Below the pieces are notes generated by a model. That model saw only the letters and a program-made list of their open reading frames with translations, ran no database searches and was not told the DNA's origin. A DNA stretch of 64,000 nucleotides from Cerasicoccus arenae (GTDB lineage: Bacteria > Verrucomicrobiota > Verrucomicrobiia > Opitutales > Cerasicoccaceae). The DNA is taken from NCBI RefSeq assembly GCF_014651635.1, contig NZ_BMXG01000002.1:186001-250000 (forward strand), written 5' to 3'. Positions 1 through 8,237 of the stretch are shown here, piece by piece. Within the stretch, counting starts at the first letter, position 1; every line of letters starts with the position of its first letter. A program made the translations under genes and the position numbers.

Positions 1-151
1 GCATGTGCGCTTATCAATGACAGCAAGAGGCAACAATTACGTAACAGGCGGTCTGGCCCCCGTATTTAGCGCCGTTTAAAAAGCTGATCCCAGTGCGAGG
101 CGCTGCTTTGGGGTTGCCTTGAGGGCGGGCTTTGGCATTCACTCGCAGCTT

Positions 152-1141
152 ATGAAAGTATTGGTCGTTGGAGGTGCCGGTTATATTGGTAGTCATTGTG
201 TTCGTCAGTTGATCGCTGCGGGACATGAGCCGGTCGTTTTGGATAATTTGGTCTATGGCCATCGGGGCGCGCTGACGCCCGAAGTTCCCTTCTATGAGGG
301 TGATCTGGGCGACAAGACCTTCGTCCGTTCGGTGCTCGACGGCGAGTCGATCGAGCTTGTTATGCACTTTGCTGCCTACTGTTACGTGGGCGAGTCCGTT
401 ACGGCACCGTTCAAATATTACGAGAACAACGTTGTCGCGACCCTGCGTTTGCTGGAGACAATGCACGAGGCCGGCGTCAGCAAGTTCGTCTTCTCCTCGA
501 CCTGCGCAACTTATGGTGTGCCTGAGAGTTTGCCGATGACTGAAGACCTGCCGCAAGCTCCGATCAATCCCTACGGCCAAACCAAGCTCGATGTTGAAAA
601 CATCCTCAAGGCCTTGAGCCACGCCCATGGGCTGTCATTTGCGGCCTTCCGCTACTTCAATGCGGCAGGCGCTTCGGTGGATGGTGTTATTGGCGAGGAC
701 CACAAGCCGGAAACGCACCTGATCCCGCTCATTGTTGACGCCGCCGTTGGCAAGCGTGCGAATATTAAGATTTTCGGCACGGACTACGATACGCCTGATG
801 GCACTTGCCTACGTGATTACGTTCATGTGGACGACCTTTCACGCGCTCATATCGCCGTATTCGACAAGCTGGATAAGCCCGGTCAGTCGTTCTTCTACAA
901 CTTGGGGACCGGCACGCCGAACTCTGTCCGCGAAGTGATTTCAGCGGTGGAGCGTATTACCGGCAAAACGGTGCCAGTCATCGAAGATGAACGCCGACCT
1001 GGCGATCCGCCTGCGCTTTTTGCTGATTCCACGAAGGCAAAGACAGAGCTTGGCTGGACGGTGGAATTCGACACCATCGATAAGATTGTTGAAAGCGCTT
1101 GGCGTTGGCATTCCTCTCACCCCAATGGTTACGGCGACTAA
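152..1141 (+). CDS. galE: UDP-glucose 4-epimerase
   Basis: Interconverts UDP-glucose and UDP-galactose for polysaccharide and LPS synthesis and for galactose use (known for the family). Extended short-chain dehydrogenase fold: the NAD-binding GGAGYIG is at residues 7-13, the SST motif at about 115-117 and the catalytic Tyr141-xxx-Lys145 pair at YGQTK. Length is 329 aa, typical for GalE. A TTG at 119 would add 11 residues; the ATG at 152 is preferred because the Rossmann strand MKVLVVGG starts there. A UDP-glucuronate decarboxylase follows after 33 bp, so this is probably a nucleotide-sugar operon. The lacZ and GH4 genes elsewhere in the window suggest a galactose link, but that is inference. 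Confidence 0.95.
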   Translation: MKVLVVGGAGYIGSHCVRQLIAAGHEPVVLDNLVYGHRGALTPEVPFYEGDLGDKTFVRSVLDGESIELVMHFAAYCYVGESVTAPFKYYENNVVATLRLLETMHEAGVSKFVFSSTCATYGVPESLPMTEDLPQAPINPYGQTKLDVENILKALSHAHGLSFAAFRYFNAAGASVDGVIGEDHKPETHLIPLIVDAAVGKRANIKIFGTDYDTPDGTCLRDYVHVDDLSRAHIAVFDKLDKPGQSFFYNLGTGTPNSVREVISAVERITGKTVPVIEDERRPGDPPALFADSTKAKTELGWTVEFDTIDKIVESAWRWHSSHPNGYGD

Positions 1142-1174
1142 GCCGAATTTTATTTCACTATTACTACCACGACT

Positions 1175-2113
1175 ATGCGAGTACTTGTAACTGGAGGTGC
1201 CGGATTCCTCGGCAGTCATCTCTGCGAACGACTGATTAATGCGGACCACGATGTCATCTGTATGGACAACTGCTTCACTGGCCGGAAGAAGAACATCGAC
1301 CATCTGCTGGGCAATAAGCGGTTCGAGTTCATGCGCCATGACGTAGTGGACCCTTTCAAGGCTGAGGTAGACCAGATCTATAATCTCGCCTGCCCGGCTT
1401 CGCCTGTGCACTACCAATATAACGCGATCAAGACGATTAAGACTTCGGTCATGGGCGCGATCAATTGCCTAGGCCTGGCGAAACGTGTGGGGGCTCGTGT
1501 GCTTCAAGCATCGACTTCGGAAATCTACGGTGATCCGTCGGTTCACCCTCAGCCGGAGTCCTATTGGGGGAACGTGAACCCGATCGGTATTCGTTCGTGC
1601 TATGACGAGGGTAAACGCTGCGCCGAGACGCTTTTCTTCGACTACCATCGTCAGAACCGGGTCGACATTCGCGTGATGCGAATCTTCAACACCTACGGTC
1701 CACGGATGGACCCGCAGGACGGCCGCGTTGTCTCGAACTTCATTTGCCAAGCCTTGCGCGATGAGGATATCACCATCTACGGCGATGGCTCGCAGACGCG
1801 CTCTTTCTGCTACGTTGATGACAACATCGAGGGCATGATGCGCTTGATGAACAAAGACGGGATTACCGGCCCGGTTAACATTGGAAACCCAGGCGAATTT
1901 ACCATTCTTCAGCTCGCAGAGAAGGTCATCGAGTTGGTTGGTGGGAAGTCCAAGATCGTCAACAAACCGTTGCCGTCGGATGACCCCAGACAGCGTCGCC
2001 CGGACATCTCGCTTGCTAAGGAACTCCTTGATTGGGAGCCAGCCATCGCCCTTGAGGCAGGTCTCAAGAAGACGATTCCCTATTTCGATAAGCTCCTGAG
2101 TAAGGGGAAATAA
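1175..2113 (+). CDS. uxs: UDP-glucuronic acid decarboxylase (UDP-xylose synthase)
   Basis: Converts UDP-glucuronate to UDP-xylose in the cytosol, a precursor for xylose-containing glycans (family knowledge). The extended SDR features are visible: GGAGFLG at residues 7-13, the ACPASP motif at 72-77 characteristic of the UXS group, Thr/Ser at [10 protein letters not shown], and the catalytic Tyr143-DEG-Lys147. The 312 aa length matches soluble bacterial UXS. It follows galE by 33 bp on the same strand, so co-transcription is likely. No UDP-glucose dehydrogenase is in the window to feed it. A dTDP-glucose dehydratase role is unlikely given the ACPASP and YDEGK motifs. Confidence 0.9.
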   Translation: MRVLVTGGAGFLGSHLCERLINADHDVICMDNCFTGRKKNIDHLLGNKRFEFMRHDVVDPFKAEVDQIYNLACPASPVHYQYNAIKTIKTSVMGAINCLGLAKRVGARVLQASTSEIYGDPSVHPQPESYWGNVNPIGIRSCYDEGKRCAETLFFDYHRQNRVDIRVMRIFNTYGPRMDPQDGRVVSNFICQALRDEDITIYGDGSQTRSFCYVDDNIEGMMRLMNKDGITGPVNIGNPGEFTILQLAEKVIELVGGKSKIVNKPLPSDDPRQRRPDISLAKELLDWEPAIALEAGLKKTIPYFDKLLSKGK

Positions 2114-2577
2114 CGGGTCAGGGCCTTCATGGCCTATCTGATTTTTAGCAGGGCGGCGGAGTTTTCTTCGTCGGCCTTTTTGATGCCTTTTTGGGCACCC
2201 TTATTGCGCGAAATTTATGTGCGTCCTTCCGCGCCGGGGGGGGGGGGGGCACTGAATCGGGGAAATTTCATATGTCAAAGAACAAGATGGTTGCCCGTTC
2301 GTCAATGGCATGGCGCAGGTCAGGGGCAACGTCTGTATTACGGATAACAAATCATGGCTCTGGTAATACCCGGAGGCGCAGATTGACATCAGTTCAGATA
2401 AATGTAGCAAATGTCCGGCGTCTCACAAGAAAAAATAGTGCTATTTTGTATATTAATATTTTCCTGCAACAATTATTATCGTTTTGTTGATTGCCAAGGT
2501 CTACGCTTGGGCGTGTTTGACTAAATTATCCGTGCCGTCCTGTTCTCGTCACAGAGAAACTCTCGATTACTAGAGCT
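2114..2577. other. 464-bp intergenic region with a G14 tract
   Basis: No convincing gene. A weak hairpin (GGCC-TTCAT-GGCC at about 2124-2136) followed by a short T-run may end the galE-uxs transcript. A run of 14 G lies at 2236-2249. The last 170 bp are AT-rich, and TTGACT at 2517-2522 could be a -35 element for the small membrane gene at 2578, but no good -10 was found. Short ORFs crossing the G-run look non-coding. Confidence 0.5.
2236..2249. repeat. G14 homopolymer, intergenic
   Basis: Uninterrupted run of 14 G, the longest homopolymer seen in the window. It lies 123 bp after the uxs stop and 329 bp before the next gene. Confidence 0.95.
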
Positions 2578-2898
2578 ATGATTATCGAAAAACTAACTCC
2601 CATGAGGCCATTGTTCCTGATCGCTGCGATATTCGGATTCCTGGCAATCAATTGTCCGTTTCTCTACTTCGCGCTCATTGACAAAGAAACTTATGCGGTG
2701 GCGATGGGGAACGGCATGGCGTTACTTTTCATTGGTGAGGCATTCCTCTTGATGCTGTTTTTCGCCTACATCATTGCCAAAAGTGGCTGTCGGAAGCCGG
2801 GCTGGTTTTTCTTCATTGTAATGTCGATCCTAGGGAGTTTGGCGTTCAGCGTTCCCCTCCAGCTTTACTTGATGACCAAGCCGAAAGAGGGGCAGTGA
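2578..2898 (+). CDS. Small membrane protein, DUF2834-like
   Basis: 106 aa with three predicted membrane helices at about 10-32, 45-68 and 76-98. The C-terminal part (a Gly-rich helix ending in SVPLQLYL, then a short charged tail) resembles the DUF2834 family of three-helix inner-membrane proteins of unknown function; this is recognition by eye, not a search result. It stands alone between a long intergenic region and argA, 106 bp from argA, so it may be monocistronic. No function is assigned. Confidence 0.6.
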   Translation: MIIEKLTPMRPLFLIAAIFGFLAINCPFLYFALIDKETYAVAMGNGMALLFIGEAFLLMLFFAYIIAKSGCRKPGWFFFIVMSILGSLAFSVPLQLYLMTKPKEGQ

Positions 2899-3004
2899 GC
2901 CGATTCAGACAATGCGGATAGCTCCGGACTTGGAGGCGTTGTTCGCTTTCACCACGATTTTTATCGTTTACCGGAGTGTGTGGCGCGATAGTAGTTAGTT
3001 CATA

Positions 3005-4321
3005 ATGAGTGACTTGCCACTGCCGCCTATCACCCCACTGAAACCCTCGGACCTCCGTGGCATTCTGGAATATGTCCCGATGTTTCGTGGACAGGTTTTC
3101 GTGGTGGCGATCGATGGCTCGGTGGTAGACGACGATAATTTCGGCAACGTGATCACTGATTTGGCCGTGATGAAGAGCCTGCACATTCGCATTGTGCTGG
3201 TGCACGGTATTGGGCGACAGCTCAAGACCTTATCCGAGGAGCGTGGTATTCCCATTAGTGACGCCTATGGCAGTGCGCCAACCGACGATGCCACCTTAAA
3301 GCTCGCGACGAAGGCCTCGGCTGAGGTCGGCCAAAGCCTCGTGCGGCAGCTCACCCGGCACAATCTGAAGTGCGCGTTGACCAACTCCATCCGCGCGACC
3401 GAGGTCGGCGTTCTTGGTGGCGTTAACCACCAGCACACGGGCAAGGTTGACAAGATCGACTTCGACGTCATCAAAAGCCTGCTGGAGCGCGACATTGTGC
3501 CCGTTTTCAGCCCGATTTGCTTCGATCGCGACGGCGACCCGCTACGGGTCAATTCCGACCTTTTGGCCACGGAGTTGGCGACGGGACTTCAGGCCTCGAA
3601 ACTCATCTTTTTGACGCCTCATGCGGGTCTGATGATTAAGGGCGAAACGCTGGTCAATCTTCCCCTCGGCGAGCTCCAGAATACCTTGAAAAAGCATCCG
3701 CAAGATGTGGATACGCGGCTGCTCAGCAAGGCCAAGGAAGCTTGCATTGCATTGGAGGGTGGGGTGCCGCGGGCACACATTCTCGACGGACGCGTCTTCA
3801 GTGGCCTGCTCACGGAAATCTTTGATAAGGTCGGCCTGGGCACGATGATCCACGCCAATGACTATCAGCAAATCCGCGTTGCCCGCAAAAAAGACGCCCA
3901 AGGCATTTACCAGATTCTGCGCAACGCAGCCAACCGGACCGAGGCTGTCGTTCAGCGCACACGGCAGGAGATAGAGCAGCACATCGACACCTATTATGTT
4001 TACGTCGTGGACGAGAGTATTATCGGCTGTTGCTGCTTGCAGAAGCTTGCTGGTACGCAGTCCGTGGAACTCGCCGCGGTACTTGTGCAGCCATTTTATC
4101 AGGGCAAAGGCGTCGGCAAAAAATTAGCCGAATTTGCCGTTCAGGAAGCTCAACGGTTGGGCTATAAGAAGGTCATTGCCCTGAGCACTCAAAGCGCGCG
4201 TTTCTTCCAAGACGTTGCTGGCTTCGAGGAGGGTTCCCCGAAGGATTTACCCAAGACCCGTCGCGAGAAATACGAGAAAACGAAACGCGGTTCCAAGGTG
4301 CTGGTGCGCAAGCTGGTTTAG
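3005..4321 (+). CDS. argA: Amino-acid N-acetyltransferase (N-acetylglutamate synthase)
   Basis: First step of arginine synthesis: acetylates glutamate with acetyl-CoA (family knowledge). The layout is the classic ArgA one. An amino-acid-kinase-like domain covers about residues 20-285 (VLVHG near 60, LTPHAG near 200, EGGVPRAHIL near 250), then a GNAT acetyltransferase domain covers about 290-438 with the acetyl-CoA loop QGKGVGKK. Length 438 aa equals the usual ArgA length. The kinase-like part regulates by binding arginine in known ArgA proteins. The FkbM methyltransferase gene starts 2 bp after the stop, so the two are probably co-transcribed although no functional link is evident. Confidence 0.93.
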   Translation: MSDLPLPPITPLKPSDLRGILEYVPMFRGQVFVVAIDGSVVDDDNFGNVITDLAVMKSLHIRIVLVHGIGRQLKTLSEERGIPISDAYGSAPTDDATLKLATKASAEVGQSLVRQLTRHNLKCALTNSIRATEVGVLGGVNHQHTGKVDKIDFDVIKSLLERDIVPVFSPICFDRDGDPLRVNSDLLATELATGLQASKLIFLTPHAGLMIKGETLVNLPLGELQNTLKKHPQDVDTRLLSKAKEACIALEGGVPRAHILDGRVFSGLLTEIFDKVGLGTMIHANDYQQIRVARKKDAQGIYQILRNAANRTEAVVQRTRQEIEQHIDTYYVYVVDESIIGCCCLQKLAGTQSVELAAVLVQPFYQGKGVGKKLAEFAVQEAQRLGYKKVIALSTQSARFFQDVAGFEEGSPKDLPKTRREKYEKTKRGSKVLVRKLV

Positions 4322-4323
4322 CC

Positions 4324-5124
4324 ATGGGGACGCTCAAGAAATTTACCGATCCGATTCTACGAGCCATCAACGGCGTCCCATTCGTTAATCGGAAACTGGG
4401 CACACTTGCTTCGCACTATCTGGCCATTCACCAGGCACCCAACTACGATTCGGACATCAATGGCGAGCGCTGGTTACTGGAGACGATTCAAAAACAGACA
4501 CCAATGGGCCTTTGCTTCGATGTCGGCGCTAATCGCGGTGGATGGGTTCAGATGATTTTATCGGTCGCTCCAGAAACGCGGGTGCATTGTTTTGAGCTTT
4601 CGTCACCGACGTATGAGTTTCTGGCCAAGCGCTTCGGCAACAATCCTCAAGTGGTTCTTAATGCGCATGGCTTGTCGAACCAGGCTGAAACGGTGACCTT
4701 TAAGCACTGTCACGATGGCGATGGGCTGACATCCATGATCGAGGTCGTGAGCTCTAAGAATACTGAGGAGATGACGGGCCGTGTCATGCGTGGTCTCGAT
4801 TATTGCATGGGGCATAAGATTGAGAAGATTGATTTTCTCAAAATTGACGTTGAGGGTGCCGAAAATCTAGTTTTGGAAGGCTTTGGTGAATTGATCCGGC
4901 CTGAGCTGGTTCCAGTTATCCAGTTTGAATACGGTTACGTGAATATCGTTAGCAAGTTCTTGCTGCGGGATTTCTATGCCTACTTTGAGGGGAGGGGATA
5001 CCGGATTGGTAAGCTCTGCCGTGACCATGTTGATTTCAGTCCATACGGTTTCCATCAGGAAGATTTCATTGGCCCGAATTATATCGCTGCCGCTCCTCAA
5101 TACGCTGCTTGGCTAGGGGCCTGA
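4324..5124 (+). CDS. FkbM-family SAM-dependent methyltransferase
   Basis: 266 aa. The SAM-binding motif LCFDVGANRGGW lies at about 61-72 and the FkbM-family strand FLKIDVEGAE at about 163-172. FkbM-type enzymes O-methylate sugars, lipids or natural products; the substrate cannot be told from sequence. The gene begins 2 bp after argA, likely translationally linked. A glycan substrate would fit the window's surface-polysaccharide genes, but that is only context. There is no signal peptide, so it is cytosolic. It converges on the porin gene with 28 bp between the stops and no obvious terminator. Confidence 0.85.
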   Translation: MGTLKKFTDPILRAINGVPFVNRKLGTLASHYLAIHQAPNYDSDINGERWLLETIQKQTPMGLCFDVGANRGGWVQMILSVAPETRVHCFELSSPTYEFLAKRFGNNPQVVLNAHGLSNQAETVTFKHCHDGDGLTSMIEVVSSKNTEEMTGRVMRGLDYCMGHKIEKIDFLKIDVEGAENLVLEGFGELIRPELVPVIQFEYGYVNIVSKFLLRDFYAYFEGRGYRIGKLCRDHVDFSPYGFHQEDFIGPNYIAAAPQYAAWLGA

Positions 5125-5152
5125 GAGATTCATTGGTGGGTCAGCGGTGCGC

Positions 5153-6589
5153 TTAGAACACGATTTGGGCGCGGATGCGGATCACGTCTTCACTGGCGTC
5201 TGGGCCATCGAAGCCAGCGCCGTCCCAGCGACCACCAAACTGCACGCGCTCGTAGCCAGCGCTGATCTTGGCGTTGTTGCCGAGGATATACCAATTGAGG
5301 CCAAAGTAATAGGACTGAGCGGCATTGAAGAAGCCAATGCCCAACGGGGACAAGACCGGAGATGCCGTGCCAGGGGCCACGCCAGGAACCGCACCACCGA
5401 AGGCTGGGCCTTGGCTGACCACACTTGGGTTTACACCCGCTTGGTCAGAGTCAATCATGGAGAAGCGGAAGACTGGCTCGATGGTGTCGTTGAAGAGATA
5501 CATCAGGAAGACGTTCGCGCCCAGAGGGGTCGCGCTACCGGAGTTGTAGCCACTGACTGAGAGGGGGCCACTGGTGCCAGTTGCGCGTCCGTTTTCTACA
5601 TAGGCACCCAGAAATTCACCGATGGCTTGGAAATCGCCAACCTTCAATTGCACAAAGGGGTCGATGGCAGCAATGGCGTTGGACTTGTTCAAGAAGGTAA
5701 CTGCGTTGCGGACTGCCAGGCTGTTGCCCTCGGGCATGTAGGTGCCATTGACGCCGACGGTCACCTTGCCGTCGTCCCACTTGGTGCTGTATTGCACGCC
5801 GCCGGAGTAGCCCAGCTGATTTTGCGTGCCGGTGGTTGCGGGGGCAGAGAAGTTTTGGAAGCCCTGCGTGATTTCTGCAAAATACTCCAACCCATCAACA
5901 CCAGGGATTTCGCCCTCCCAGAAAACACCAAGACGGCGTGCACCCAACCCGAGGCGTGTGGTGCCGAGGCCACCAGTGCTCAGCGGAAACATGCCCGCGC
6001 CAATGCGGCTATAGCTGCTGGTAAAGTAACTCGTAGCAATGGAGCGGTCGGTCGCTGGGATGTAGCGCGAGGAGGTATATTGCTCCAGCCCAAAGTGCGC
6101 CTTGTTGTAGCCAATGCTAACGGCACCGATGTCATCAAATTTCTTTTCGATGAAGGCTTTGTCCAAGTAGTTACGCGACGAAAAGCCTGAGCCAAAATTT
6201 GCCGTAATGTTGGTGCTCCAACCAGAGCCTAAATCAGCGGCGACGCCAAACGCCAGATTTGGTACATAAAAGGTGCTGGTGCTGGCTGGGTTTGGCAACG
6301 CTTCGTCGTGCGGTGCAATGTAAGCGTAGGAAAATTGTGAAAAGCCGGAAATCGTCAGACTCTTGACGAAGGATTTGCTCTTAACCTGTGGTTCTATGCC
6401 AATGGCACCACCCTTGATCTTATTTGCCTGTTCCTGCGTGATGACGCCTTGGCGCACCAACTCAGAGAGCGGTACGACACCAGTAAACTCGTTGCTCAGG
6501 TCGGGCATCGGAGTTGGGGCTGCGTCCTGGGCCAGGAGAACGCCACCTATTAAAAAGGAGGAGAGGAAAAGAGTTGGGAGGAGTTTCAT
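5153..6589 (-). CDS. Outer-membrane beta-barrel (porin-like) protein
   Basis: 478 aa. A signal peptide covers residues 1-20 (KLLP followed by a hydrophobic stretch, cut before QDAA). A short helical segment near 35-60 (LSELVRQGVITQEQANKI) is of the type found at the periplasmic end of some porins. The rest is strand-rich, with alternating aromatic and Gly residues, and ends in QIVF, a typical C-terminal barrel signature ending in Phe. It is probably a substrate channel; the substrate is unknown. The mpl gene lies 64 bp upstream on the same strand. A perfect 7-bp inverted repeat at 6616-6633 sits just upstream of the start and could be an operator. Confidence 0.8.
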   Translation of the reverse strand: MKLLPTLFLSSFLIGGVLLAQDAAPTPMPDLSNEFTGVVPLSELVRQGVITQEQANKIKGGAIGIEPQVKSKSFVKSLTISGFSQFSYAYIAPHDEALPNPASTSTFYVPNLAFGVAADLGSGWSTNITANFGSGFSSRNYLDKAFIEKKFDDIGAVSIGYNKAHFGLEQYTSSRYIPATDRSIATSYFTSSYSRIGAGMFPLSTGGLGTTRLGLGARRLGVFWEGEIPGVDGLEYFAEITQGFQNFSAPATTGTQNQLGYSGGVQYSTKWDDGKVTVGVNGTYMPEGNSLAVRNAVTFLNKSNAIAAIDPFVQLKVGDFQAIGEFLGAYVENGRATGTSGPLSVSGYNSGSATPLGANVFLMYLFNDTIEPVFRFSMIDSDQAGVNPSVVSQGPAFGGAVPGVAPGTASPVLSPLGIGFFNAAQSYYFGLNWYILGNNAKISAGYERVQFGGRWDGAGFDGPDASEDVIRIRAQIVF

Positions 6590-6615
6590 CGGGTTTTGAA
6601 GAAGACGAAAGGCTT

Positions 6616-6633
6616 TTGTTACAATCGTAACAA
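6616..6633 (-). promoter_or_regulatory. Inverted repeat upstream of porin gene (candidate operator)
   Basis: Perfect dyad TTGTTAC-AATC-GTAACAA, 27-44 bp upstream of the porin start and 20 bp after the mpl stop. The position suits an operator or activator site for a dimeric regulator. There is no T-run, so a terminator for mpl is less likely. Confidence 0.35.
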
Positions 6634-6653
6634 TTCAAGCTCGAATGTGCCGC

Positions 6654-8093
6654 CTATGTTACGCTGGTGTTACTTTTTGCGCTTTTAGCGTAAGTGTGCT
6701 GGATTCCACCGAACCCGCCGTTGCTAAAAAAGACTACGCAGCGCGGTTTATCTGTTTTTGAATGAGTGGCTTCGAGTAATTCTGCGAGCAGGGAGTCAAA
6801 ATCTGAAAAGGCAGCACTGCAGATCCCTTTTTCATTGAGTCGGGAGGCCATCTCACTGGTATTCAGGCGTTTGTCTTCGGCATAGCGTTCTCCGCGAAAC
6901 ACTGGCCCGAGATAAACTGCGTCGGCGAGCGCCAGTGCATCAGTAAAACGATCCTGGAAAATGTTTGTTGCGCCGGTGTTACTCCGTGGTTCGAAGCATG
7001 CAGTTAGCTGGTGTTCAGGATAGCGTCGGCGGAGGGATTCCAGCACCTGCGCGACCGCAGTTGGGTGATGCCCAAAGTCTTCCAGAATAACGAGTTCCGT
7101 CTCGTTGCAGAGGTTCTCTTGCCGGCGCTTCACGCCTTGATAATTGGCTAAGACACCAGGGCTGAGTGCGCAGAATGGGTCTTCAGGCTTGATCGCCAAA
7201 CCTGCAGCGAGCAGAGCGATTGCCACATTGCGCGCATTGTAGAGACCGTGCATTGGCCAAGCAATTTCTTCCCACAATGCCCCGCGCCAACGCAGGCGGA
7301 ATCGTGCGCCCGTCGGGCTTTCAGTAAAGCCTTCGATCCGCAAATCACAGCGCTCGCCCACGCCCACCGAAAAGCATGAACACCAGTTAACGGGTAGCAG
7401 TGGGGCGAGATTTTCGTCGTCTCCATTGTAGAGGATAAAGCCGTTCTGCGGCACTAGGCGGATTACGTGACTGAAGCTGCGCTGGATGTCTTGCAGGTCA
7501 CGAAAGATGTCACCGTGATCAAACTCCAGATTGTTAACTGCTAGAATGCGCGGCTGGTAATGGATGAATTTGCTGCGCTTGTCGAAAAAGGCGGAGTCGT
7601 ATTCGTCGCCTTCAATCACGAAGGGGCGACCAACTGCGCCAACATGCGCGCCGGTTGGCAAATCGCGTGGCACACCGCCAATTAGCCAACCTGGGTCAGC
7701 CCGATGCTCACGCAGCAGATAGGCAGTCAGCGCGGATGTGGTGGTCTTGCCGTGCGTGCCAGTGATCACGATTGGCTGGCGCGTTGAGAGCAGCGTTTCG
7801 GAGAGCAGAGCGGGCAGGGAAACGATTGGTAAGGCGCGTGTGGTCAGCAGCCATTCAATCTCAGGATTGCCTCGACTGATCGCATTGCCGACGACGACAC
7901 GGTCAGGCTGGAGTTCAGCGAGACGCTCAGCATCCCAGCCGTCCAAGATTTCAACGCCTGCATCGATCAGCAAGTCGCTCATTGGCGGATAAATTCCGGT
8001 ATCGGACCCGCTCACGCGATGACCGCTCTCCCGCAGCATCAGAGCAACATTGCCCATCGCGGTTCCGCAAATTCCCATGAAGTAAAGGTGCAT
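6654..8093 (-). CDS. mpl: UDP-N-acetylmuramate:L-Ala-gamma-D-Glu-meso-DAP ligase (murein peptide ligase)
   Basis: Recycles murein tripeptide by joining it to UDP-MurNAc (family knowledge), so this organism makes and recycles peptidoglycan. The Mur-ligase layout is clear: an N-terminal Rossmann domain opening with MGICGTAMG, the ATP loop TGTHGKTTTS at 111-120, the central motif NNLEFDHGDIF, and the C-terminal domain with LEDFGHHPTAV and EPRSNT. Length 479 aa fits Mpl. The absence of a MurC-like neighbour cluster also supports Mpl over MurC. The upstream gene on this strand is the FAD oxidoreductase, 144 bp away across a G8 run; the porin follows. Confidence 0.92.
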   Translation of the reverse strand: MHLYFMGICGTAMGNVALMLRESGHRVSGSDTGIYPPMSDLLIDAGVEILDGWDAERLAELQPDRVVVGNAISRGNPEIEWLLTTRALPIVSLPALLSETLLSTRQPIVITGTHGKTTTSALTAYLLREHRADPGWLIGGVPRDLPTGAHVGAVGRPFVIEGDEYDSAFFDKRSKFIHYQPRILAVNNLEFDHGDIFRDLQDIQRSFSHVIRLVPQNGFILYNGDDENLAPLLPVNWCSCFSVGVGERCDLRIEGFTESPTGARFRLRWRGALWEEIAWPMHGLYNARNVAIALLAAGLAIKPEDPFCALSPGVLANYQGVKRRQENLCNETELVILEDFGHHPTAVAQVLESLRRRYPEHQLTACFEPRSNTGATNIFQDRFTDALALADAVYLGPVFRGERYAEDKRLNTSEMASRLNEKGICSAAFSDFDSLLAELLEATHSKTDKPRCVVFFSNGGFGGIQHTYAKSAKSNTSVT

Positions 8094-8211
8094 CAGTGCG
8101 ACCTATTGGGGCGAATTTCGACAGAAGTCGCAACCCCATATACGAAATGTCACGGTAGATTTACGTATGGGTATTTGCCGCCGCAATGGCACCTAGTCGT
8201 TGCTTTTAAAT

Positions 8212-8219
8212 GGGGGGGG
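8212..8219. repeat. G8 homopolymer, intergenic
   Basis: Run of 8 G in the 144-bp gap between the FAD oxidoreductase stop and the mpl start, 119-126 bp upstream of mpl. Confidence 0.9.
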
Positions 8220-8237
8220 AGACGTTTTGTCCGCTGT

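Noticed and set aside
2129-2490. Overlapping short ORFs crossing the G14 run
   Set aside because: Compositional oddity, Arg/Ser-rich, no motif, and the frame depends on the homopolymer.
5627-6190. 187-aa ORF opposite the porin gene
   Set aside because: Opposite frame of a signal-peptide-bearing barrel protein; no domain.
8187-8203. Possible sigma-54 promoter (TGGCAC ... TTGC)
   Set aside because: GG and GC are 12 bases apart instead of 10, and no plus-strand gene follows.
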